From assembly GCA_018398765.1 (NCBI GenBank), contig JAHBMJ010003549.1, positions 1 through 15,000 of the forward strand: a stretch of 15,000 bases of DNA. Reading direction: 5' to 3'. Shown here piece after piece: positions 1-10,198 of this stretch. Origin of the DNA: Chromera velia (Eukaryota; Sar; Chromeraceae). The notes below the pieces were generated by a model that worked only from the letters and a program-made list of their open reading frames with translations, made no database searches and was not told where the DNA came from. The position numbers were made by a program, and so were the translations under genes. Numbering within the stretch: position 1 is the first letter of the stretch; each line of letters opens with the position of its first letter.

Positions 1-1
1 C

Positions 2-196
<195 letters not shown>

Positions 197-253
197 ACAA
201 GTGCAGACACCCCCACGCCAAAAAGAGACATGAAAAATGAAGGAGCCACTGAC

Positions 254-1177
254 CGGAGACCGACTGCGGTGACGAGACCCAGTCCGATCATGTCCCCAAA
301 TTCGAAGGCGAGGAGGAAGAACAGGGACGCGCTGTGTTCGTGCCACACGTTCTTCCTTCTTCTCTGAAAGAAGGGAACCTTCTGGTCCTGCCCCACCAGC
401 ACCAAGGCAAAGAACCCGAATAGAATCAAAAGTTGACACACACACGCGACAACAAGCATCGTTTGCGTTCTCAATTCTCTCTTTCTCACTTCGCTGTACA
501 GTCTCACACAGTCGTCTCTATGTAACCTCACTGGACGGGCACGCACACCCAATTCCGGACCCAGGCTGTAGTACAGGCGGCGACTCGAGGACCCCTCTCC
601 CGCTCCCCTGTCAAGAAAAGTATCTGCACCTCTCATCGCTGCAGTCCCTCTCTGAGTGCCCTTCGACCTCCCTCTGACTCCTTCCTCGGCTGCTTTCTTC
701 TTCCCCCTTCCTCTGGCCTGCCCATCACCGCTCCCGTCTACCCCTTCCTTCCCTCGACCCGCAGACTCCAACCGCGTCGGAAGAATAGCGCTGTCCGGCA
801 CCCTCCCACAGGTGTCCTCCGATGCCCACACGGAGGCAACCACGCCCCTCACAAGAACGGAGACGACAAAGAGGCCGAGAAAATGGGAAATCGTGGCCTT
901 CAGAAAGGAGGGGGGTCCGAGTCTGGAAAGATCAGAACGACCAGGGAGGGACAGGTTGGAGGGTGCGGTTGTGTAGGTGACGGGTCTGAAGCTGCTGAGG
1001 TGTTCGTCTACCTCATCGAGGAGCACAGAAGCGTGGAGGATGAAGAGGGTCCACCAGCTGAAGGAGATTCGGAGGAAGAAAATCAACGTATCGGAACGGG
1101 GAGAGAGGAGGAAGACGGAACTGCCCAGACGGCCGTACAGCAACCGGAGGGCGGGGTGGCTCTTGATCCAGCAGTTC
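254..1177 (-). CDS. Exon 19: four hydrophobic segments of the C-terminal membrane domain
   Basis: Acceptor CTGTCTGTGTGCAG|G at 1178, phase 2. Numbering residues from the exon start, hydrophobic segments lie at about 30-53 (LIFFLRISFSWWTLFILHAS), 93-117 (FLGLFVVSVLVRGVVASVW), 239-262 (MLVVACVCQLLILFGFFALV) and 282-306 (SASLFFLLAFEFGDMIGLGL). A 110-residue Gly/Arg/Lys-rich loop separates the second from the third. Short features such as 'SHPALRLL ... SPRSDTLIFFLR' before the first helix and 'W...AFEFGD' in the last resemble protist polycystin-1-like membrane regions as I recall them, but this is a weak match. The donor CG|GTCAGT at 253 is a guess; the gene continues beyond the window after a CA microsatellite. 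Confidence 0.65.
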
Positions 1178-4100
1178 CTGCACACAGACAGACAGACAGG
1201 CAGACAGACATTTATTTTCATGTATTCTGTATTGAAATTAATGCATGATCCGGCAGTTCTTGCAGACAGACATAAATGCATGAGGATCGAGAGGAAAGAG
1301 AGCATCCTGGCCGGAGATCACAGGAAGGTACGCGCACATGTAATAACGTGATACTTTCTACGCACGCACCTGTTCAGTTCTTAGTAATTCGGGGTTTTCA
1401 GGAGCGCAAAATGGCTTTTGGTTTTGCATAACGACAAACGACAAAAGACGGATCAAAAAGTGAGTGCTGATTTTGTCATTCTGCATGGAGAGAACAGCAG
1501 AGAGTTGTCGGACGGAGCGAGTCACAACTACGATGCACCCTGTCGAGCGCCTTACCAGACGAGAGTATGGAAGGGCAGCATGGCCCATTGACACCTGTAA
1601 GCACATGCAAAAGGGGGCGTGTACGGACAGAGAGAAATGAGAAACATCATCCAGTAATAAATTGAAGACGCTTTGTCAGAGGGGGAAGAGACACAACTTT
1701 GAAAGTCAATCAGCGAACACAAAGAAAAGACCGGAATAGGGAGACATGCAAGGGGCCCGCTTCTGTGGTGTTCCTTTTCGCCCCGCTTCTGTGCAATTGG
1801 CCCAACAAAACAAACAGAACTGACGGACTGACTGACCGAAGAGGAAGAAGTCCAGATCTAGAGACGTCAAATGGCGCGACAATTGCCATTGGAGCTTCTT
1901 GTCGTCGTCTGCCTTTCTCCTGCTTTCTTCTCACCCATTCACTCTGGACTCCCGCCCAGGTCTTCTGCTCTTTCTTTTGTTTCGTCCTTTTCTTCTCTTT
2001 GTCCTTCTTACCCTTCTTTCTGTTTCCACTCAACATCCTGGACTCGAAAGGATCTGGCTGTACTGCAGAGCAGAACGCTAGAAGACTCTCACCGTTCCTC
2101 CCGCTGTCATCCATGTCAAGTCCCCCCCCCTCACGATGGACCTCCCCTCTCTGCACAGGCATGCCGTTGCTTTGAGTCACAACCTGCGTGGGGGGCGGAC
2201 CAGACCTGAACCTGCAGGAGTCCTCTTGAACGAATCTTCTCGGCAAGGGGGAACCGAAGGTCGCATTCTGGTCGCCTCTCATCCAGCGTTCATGGACGTT
2301 CAATTCCCTCCGACCTCTTGTTTCATCTGCTGACGGACCCTCGCTCTCCCTGCCAATGCCCTCCTCTCCGTCAGACTCTGCTTCCCAAAAACCGTCTTCG
2401 TTCCCGTCAACAAACAAAACTCTAGAGGGAGCTGAGGACGGACGACCTGCGGCGGGGGGAAGACTCAGAGAAGCGCCGGCCCATGACGCTGTGGCTGTGG
2501 GGGGATGGATTTCATTCTGTGTGTTCGTGAGAATATTTGCAGGAGCCTCGGTGATCTTCAGTTGGCATCCAGAAAATCCGGAGAAGTCCGACGCCGCAGA
2601 GAAGGGACTCCCTCCTTCTCTTCCCGGCATCTCGGTGGCATGCTCGGCTTCCCTTCTGATCATGTGAAGAGGAAACGACGAAGAAGGCGCCCCAGAGGGG
2701 TTCCGAGAATCATCCAACACATCATCATGTCGAGAATAGACAGAGGCGGTGGCGGCGGGCGAAAGAGCATTTTCGGGCTCATCGTCCCACAAGTCTCCGT
2801 CTCCCGCCACGCGCACAGATGTTGCAGCCCCTCTTTCGTTCACTCTTGTTTGACTAGGAAGGGGTTCTGTGGGTTTCAAATTTGAAGTGGGAACATCTAG
2901 ACGTCGGGTTTCTTTCTTCATTTTCTGGAGGACCTCCCACTTGCCTCTCGGGTGGTCTCTTCCGGTCGGCGAGGCTCCGGGACTTTTCATCTCTCCCCCC
3001 CCACCGCGAAATTGGGAATAGAGAAAATGTGAAATGGATCCGCGTGGTTTGTTTCTCTGACTACGGGCGGAGATAGGAGGAGAGCGCACTAGAGGGGATC
3101 TCTCTTCTGATTCTTCCTCTTCTTCCTCCTCTCCGCCTCTCTCTTCTACGTCCATAAAATTCTGGGGAGAAGACAAGGGGTCGTGTTCTACTCTCACGGT
3201 GACCTCTTCTCTCTCTTCTTCAAAGTCAGCATCCATCGATTCTGCCAGAATCTGTTTCTTCCTTTCCCCCCTCCCTCCTACCATCCCAAAGAGAGACGAG
3301 AGGACGCTAAATCTTCGATCCTGCTCCCTCGTCGCTGAGGGATTTCTCAAAAGTCTCAAAGGAGAGAATCCCCCACGCGCTCCTGCCGTGGGACTCCGGT
3401 CATGAAGATCGAATTCAAAATCATCGCCGCCTCCAGACCCATGCGGATCCGATCCATCCCACCAGTCTCTTACTTCCTTCCCCCCCCTCTGTTCCTCACT
3501 CGATCCTAATCGACCAAACACCCCTCCTTTATTTCTGAGCTGCCCTCCACGACCGAGCGGTGCCAATCGTTTCAATCCGGACTTCACTTCCTGGACCGAG
3601 AACGCAACTCCCATCTCGACATTCACTGCTCGAAGCACGGTGTCCATTCTCGCCCACATACCCTGCTGTCTCATCAGCACTTCTGCGGGCGCACTAATGC
3701 GTGCGTCATACCCCTTTCGTTCCATGATCGCCCTCTGTTTTTGAACGACAAAAGCCTCTCGGAGATTTTGGAGGTCCAAAACCCCCAGGGTCAGTTCTTT
3801 CAGTCCAATGCGGCGACACACGCGGCAGATGTAGGGGGATAGATAAATCCCGGGACAAAGGTGAGAGCAGCAGTTAGACTGCTTTCTCTTCCCTTCTTCT
3901 TCTTCCTGCTCCTTCACCTTTCGAAAAGCGAGAACTCGTCTGGGATTGAAGTGCTGTTTCATTCGAGTGAAGTGCACGCTCGACTGAATGATGGCAAAGA
4001 TGGCTGCAGGGGGCGGGGAGGAGAATTCCTCTTCCTCCCCTTTTTTTTCATCTTTCTTTCTCCGCGAGGAACAGAAGCAGAAGGCCTTCAAACAAGCAGC

Positions 4101-7100
4101 CCCGCATCTCTTTTTCTTCATCGAAGAAGAAAGAGGAATCGTCAGGGGAGGGAAGTCGCGCTCCTCGATTTGGTGAGATCTGCAGAGAGAGAAAATAGGG
4201 AATCAAAAGTGACGTCCCGATGGAAACACACGAGCATATCTGTATACACGTCTTGCTCTTTTCTTTTCGTTTGCGGGATCAATACATCGAGAGACCCAGG
4301 CATCCATGCTTGCATGGCCATTTTTGAGCCACTAAGGCCGGTGAATCAAAGACTTTTGTGGTGTGCTTCCGGAAAGATTCGACGCGCAATTCCGTACTGT
4401 TCGATGCAGAAATGAGCAGCAAAGTCAAGGTAGAAATAAAGGTGAAAGCGCCGCTTATCGATAGAAGCACGAGTTTAAACCCGAATGTCAATTGCGGCTA
4501 ACAACAGGAGGAGAATGTCGCAGCAGTCACATGCAGAATGCAAAAAGGCACCATATAAATCGAGAGGAGAAAGAGACTGACACGCTGACAGCGATACAGA
4601 GGAGAAAGAGGAACCCGCCGCTGCTGATGAGCATCCAATAGAACCCCTTCGAGAGGTTCTCCTCCTCTAGGACCTCAGGCAATAGCAGCATCTCGTTCAG
4701 GACCGAAGAAGGGGGCAGGGCCTCCGGAGGCACATACTGCTCAAGAATTAAAGAGAACGAAAAGAACGGACAAATGATGGAGAAGAATGACGAAAGAGGG
4801 GGGGTTTGATGGGCGTGAGAAGGGAACACAAGAACAAAGAAAGAAAGGAACGAATGTGAGAATGGATAAGGGAATGTCGGTACGGCATCTCCGGGAAAGA
4901 TAACCTGAAAGATAAAAGCAAACAAAGAAGGAAACCCAGCAAGTAACAACTCAGAAAGAAAAGAAAAAACACTTACCCGCAGGGCCAAAACGATCACAGT
5001 CTCCAAAGTCCTCAACGTACAAGAGCACACGACTGTCGACAGATCGGTGCTTACTTTTGGCTCTTCACAACCTGTGACACACACACACACAAACGTCTCA
5101 CCAGAAAGGAATCTGAGGGCCCAGAATGTTCATCATGAGCGGTCGGTGGAAAACGCAAGAAGCTAGGTCAGTTAGAAGAACATCAGATCTAGATGCAGCA
5201 TTTGTTTCTGGCTCTTCGGACTTCCTGGCAAAACTTTTGACCGAAGAAAAAGCCCGAACGCCCCCGGACATTGAAATGTAGACGTCTAGACATGCACCTT
5301 CCGATGCATACAGAGCGCTTGATTGATGTTGACACCGAAAACCGGTCATACAGATGCAGACAGAAATAAACGGAGGAGGTGGAGAGGGAAAGGAGTACAC
5401 TGAAATGCGTGCATGCTCTCATGCAGCACAATCAGACCTTGTGTCTGCTAAACCATAGCCCCCACTCTGTACACGACAACCCTGCGTTGCCCGTCCACGC
5501 AGGCACCGACGGACTCACGTACCAGCGGAAGTCCACAATTCATTCTGGACGTCTAACTGAGCACAGTCCCGAGTCCACTTGCCCCCTCTGAGTCCCAAGG
5601 TTCCTCCAAAGTCAGCCTCCAGCTTCTGTATCAAAAAGAGCTGGGAGGTCTCAGAGGGGAACACCATCGTTAAAGTCGTCAGCCCTGCAGAATCCCCTCC
5701 CCCCTGCAATTGCCGTCTCTCCCTGAGGACCCCCGACCGCACCCCCTCTGTCGCTGTCTGGGCTCTGGAGGGAGGAAGGAGGGGAATGCGGCCCTGTCCC
5801 TTCACCTGAAGTAACAGAAATTAGTTGTTCGATTCTCTCGTCCTGCGTTCTTTGCACTGCACTGCACGTCGTTTCGTTTCGATTAAAAAGCTTTTTCATT
5901 AATTGTGCGTTTCGATTAAAAAGCTTTTTCATTAATTGTGCGTTTCGATTAAAAAGCTTTTTCATTAATTGTGCGTTTCCAAGATTGAGGGAAAGGCTGG
6001 AAGTGGAGACGGCGGAACTGCAAGAGCTCACACCGTCACCAGAGAATCCGGCATTACACGTGCATGTGAAACTCCCCCCTGCATTGCCACATGTTGCGTC
6101 TGCGTCACAGTTGTGCACTGACGTGCCGCACTCATCAACGTCTGAGCAGGCAACACCTGTACCGGAAAATCCGGTGTTGCACGCACACGTGAAACTCCCC
6201 CCTGCGTTGGTGCACGCCCCGTTTGCGTGACAGTCGTGCACTGACGTGCCGCACTCATCAACGTCTGAGCAGGCAACACCTGTACCGGAAAATCCGGTGT
6301 TGCACGCACACGTGAAGCTTCCCGTAATGTCCGTGCAGGTCGCTTGTGTGTCGCAATTGTCAACGGAGGATCCGCACTCATCGATGTTTGAGCACGAAAT
6401 GCCGTCTCCTAAATACCCCAAATTGCACGCACACGTGAAGCTCCCGCCTGTGTTAGCGCATGTTCCGTCTCCGTGACAATTATGCACTGCCGTTCCGCAC
6501 TCGTCGATGTCTGCAAGGTGACAGACGAAATAGAGCATACCAACGAAAAAAAGGAGAGATTCCATTGCGTCGGAAGGTGCAAACCTCCAGGAAGCCATCT
6601 GAAACTGTCGTGTGCCTTTCTCGAGATGTGAAATATTTGCTGCTTACTTCTTTTGAAGTTCCGCTGAATGTCAGAAAGACCCTGAAAGTGATTTACGCTG
6701 AAAAGCGCAAGCATACCAACAACCACATTGCGCTTACAGAAGTTTGTTTCGTGTCCGGCATGGAAATTTTACACACCCAACTATCCGCACACCCTCACAC
6801 TCACCCGTGCACGACCCCAGACCGTCTCCCGAGAACCCCGTGTTGCAGGCGCATGTAAAGCTGGAAGCAGTATTCGTGCAGGTCCCGTCTGAGTGGCAGT
6901 TGTGCTCTCCAGAGCTGCATTCGTCAACGTCTGAGCACGCCACCCCTGTGCCTGTATACCCGGTGTCACAGGCACAGGAGAAACTGCCTGCAGTATTCGA
7001 ACACGCGGCCTTCACGTCGCAGTTGTCGACAGAGGCCCCACACTCATCCACGTCTGCACACACATAAATAAGCAGATGGTGTGAAACATGCATGTCAGGT

Positions 7101-8005
7101 GCATTTCTGTAGGCAACGCGTACAGGGGCTGAGAATAGAGTTCCATTGGGTGAGCAGAATTGGAAACAGAGAAAAAGAAAAAGAAGAGAAAGTCACCCGA
7201 CAGCAACACAGAAAACCGCTCAGTATAGAGCATTCTTGCAATATGAGTCACGAGTGAGTACCTTTTTGTTCCTTCCTTCCACTCACCTGTGCATGACACC
7301 CCGTTGCCCGTGTAACCGGCGTTGCACCCGCAGGTGAAAGTCCCGATGCCATCAGTGCACGAGGCCCCAGCATCGCAATTGTGTGTGTTCGTGGCACACT
7401 CATCGATGTCTGAAGAGAGGCAGGCAGACAGACAGACAGACAGACAGAGGATGAATGAGAGGCTCGAAATGAAGAGGAGGGTTTCGGCAAGAGAGTACAT
7501 GGAGGAGGAAAATAAGAAAGAGGGAAAAAAAGATAAGAAAAAACAACGTGGCGGCGCACCGATGCACGAAAGCCCATTTCCAGACATTCCGGGAACACAC
7601 ACGCAGGTGAAAGAACCCTCAGTATCAGTGCAAGTCGCCCAGTTGTTGCAGTTGTCCGTATTTGTGGTGCACTCGTTGATGTCTGCATTCATTCATTCAT
7701 TCATTCATACATACATACATTCATACATACATACATTGATTCATACATACATACATACATACATTCATTTATGCGTGCACTGAGGGGGGAAAAAAGGAGA
7801 TGACTTAAAAGCCCAACAGCACACAGAGAAGTCAATGAGGTTTCCTTTTCAAGCATCGCTGAAGAAGTGCTCTCTCTCTCCAGTCCCTTGATGGCAGTAA
7901 GAGAGTCTCTCTCGTCCGTCTGGATAATTTCTTGGGGGATCCAGCTGAGCGGAAGACGCGCAAGCTCAACCGGAGTTCCTGCTGTTTTCCGTTCTCCTCT
8001 CTCCC

Positions 8006-8062
<57 letters not shown>

Positions 8063-10167
8063 TTGTGACAGTGAGTGTCTACAGCTGCTGCGTGCGTGTT
8101 CTGCAGTCCATCTTGCACGGTCCCGCACCTCTGCAATCCATCTTACCCTTGCTTTGTCTGTTCGCCTACTCGATACAATGAACCCCTTCTATTACTCCGC
8201 ATGCACACAAGATTGTGTATGGGCCTCTTATGGTACCCGTGTGTCCGATACCAATCACACACACTGACTCACTCGAGCAGGTAACACCACTTCCCGAGAA
8301 CCCGGTGTTGCATGCACACGTGAAGCTCCCGCTGGTGTCCGTGCACGCAGCGTTTGCATGGCAATTGTCTGTAGAAGTGCCGCACTCGTCAACGTTCGAG
8401 CATGCAACTCCGCTGCCACTCCACCCGACGTTACATTGACACGAGAAACTCCCGACCGTGTCTGTGCAAACTGCCTGCAAGTGACAGTCGTCGATGTTCC
8501 CTGCACATTCGTCAACGTCACTGCACGAAACCCCGTCGCCAGAGTACCCGAGGTTGCACGCGCAGGTGAACGAGCTGGGCACGTCTATGCACGCAGCATC
8601 GCTGTTGCAGTTGTGTGCGGTGTTCGCGCACTCGTCATGGTCTGCACACACGCAAAACAAAAGAGGCCACATAAAAGAAAATGAATGTCGGTGCGTTTAG
8701 AGACAAGACATACAAAAAAGTCGGAGAAGCGTCCTTCACCCTCATTCCCATTCTACCCACTTACCGGAGCAAGCAACTCCTGTGCCAACAAAACCGGAAT
8801 TACAGGCGCAAGAGAAGCTTCCGGCACTGTTGGTGCAAGAGGCGTCTGTATGACAGTTGTCGACAGAAGTGCTGCACTCGTCGACGTCTGAGCACACAAC
8901 TCCACTGCCCGAGTATCCTGTGTTGCACCCGCAAGAGAAACTCCCACTGCTGTCTGTACAGGTCGCTTGTGTGTCGCAATTGTCAACAGAGGATCCGCAC
9001 TCATCGATGTTTGAGCACGAAACGCCGTCTCCTGAATACCCCGAATTGCACGCACACGTGAAGCTTGCGCCTGTGTTGGTGCACGCCCCGTCTCCGTGAC
9101 AATTATGCACTGACGTGCCGCACTCATCAACGTCTGAGCAGGCAACACCTGTACCGGAAAATCCGGTGTTGCACGCACACGTGAAACTCCCCCCTGCGTT
9201 GGTGCACGCCCCGTTTGCGTGACAGTCGTGCACTGACGTGCCGCACTCATCAACATCTGAGCAGGCAACACCTGTACCGGAAAATCCGGTGTTGCACGCA
9301 CACGTGAAACTCCCCCCTGCGTTGGTGCACGCCCCGTTTGCGTGACAGTCGTGCACTGACGTGCCGCACTCATCAACGTCTGAGCAGGCAACACCTGTAC
9401 CGGAAAATCCGGTGTTGCACGCACACGTGAAGCTTCCAGTGCTGTCTGTGCAGGTCGCTTGTGTGTCGCAGTTGTCGACAGCTACACCCCCCCCTCCCCC
9501 GCACTCATCGATATTCGAGCAAGAAGACACACCGTCACCCGAATAACCAGCGTTACACGCACAGGTAAAACTCCCCGCCGTGTTGCTACACGCTGCAGTG
9601 GAATGACAGTTATGCACGCCCAGACTGCATTCGTTGATGTTTGAGCAGCTCACGCCGTCTCCAGACCACCCTGCATTGCAGGCGCAAGTGAAGGACCCGA
9701 TCGTGTTCGTGCACGTGGCACGGCCGCTCCTGCAGTTGTCAGTTGATTGCGCACACTCCTCGACATCTGCACCACACAGCGAGCAAACAATAATGCACTT
9801 GCCTCGACATTCTGTATGAAAGTAAATACATGCCTCGACATCTGCACCACACCACGAACAAATAATGCGTCTCAAAGGTTGGTATGCCCGGACCGGAAGC
9901 AAGCAGACAAATACTCCACGGAAAGAAAAACGCATGCATGCTAGAAGAGACTGGGGCCACTTTCCAACTCAAGGTAAGAGTCTCTCTTTCTTCCGCAAAC
10001 ACACTAATGGGCTCTGATTCCATCTGACTGTATACCCCTCAATTTCTATGCAGCCATCCATGCTATGTTGTGTTGTGTTTATCGAGACAGAGAAACCCTC
10101 TCAAATCGATCGGAAGGCCCCGAGGCTGCACTTAACTTCTGATTTTTCCATCCTCGGGAGAAATCGC

Positions 10168-10198
<31 letters not shown>

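Noticed and set aside
1272-1306. 35-base micro-exon (DALFPLDPHAF) bridging exons 18 and 19
   Set aside because: It fits the phases, but its donor (AT|GTCTGT) is poor and the intron before it would be only about 63 bases; the alternative donor at 1361 is simpler.
2505-3076. Several plus-strand frames of 60-130 codons
   Set aside because: They are antisense to the long open exon 16, show no recognisable domain and have no supporting splice signals.
3861-4415. 184-codon plus-strand frame
   Set aside because: It overlaps exon 16 and its strong acceptor on the opposite strand, and its residues reflect pyrimidine-rich simple sequence.
4748-4976. Hydrophobic Phe/Leu/Ser-rich frame between exons 13 and 14
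   Set aside because: It lies in a pyrimidine-rich intron bounded by good donor and acceptor sites; hydrophobic residues come from T/C-rich codons.
5651-5805. Unspliced continuation of exon 11
   Set aside because: It is Gly/Ser/Pro-rich and ends in a stop, whereas splicing at 5805/5685 restores the GPS frame in phase.
5876-5974. CRISPR-like array
   Set aside because: Three 33-base units are directly adjacent with no spacers, are in frame within a eukaryotic exon and encode an 11-mer.
5985-9650. Plus-strand frames rich in HSSTSEQATPVPENPVLHAH-type repeats
   Set aside because: They are antisense shadows of the minus-strand EGF repeats; they persist only because the repeat unit is a multiple of three.
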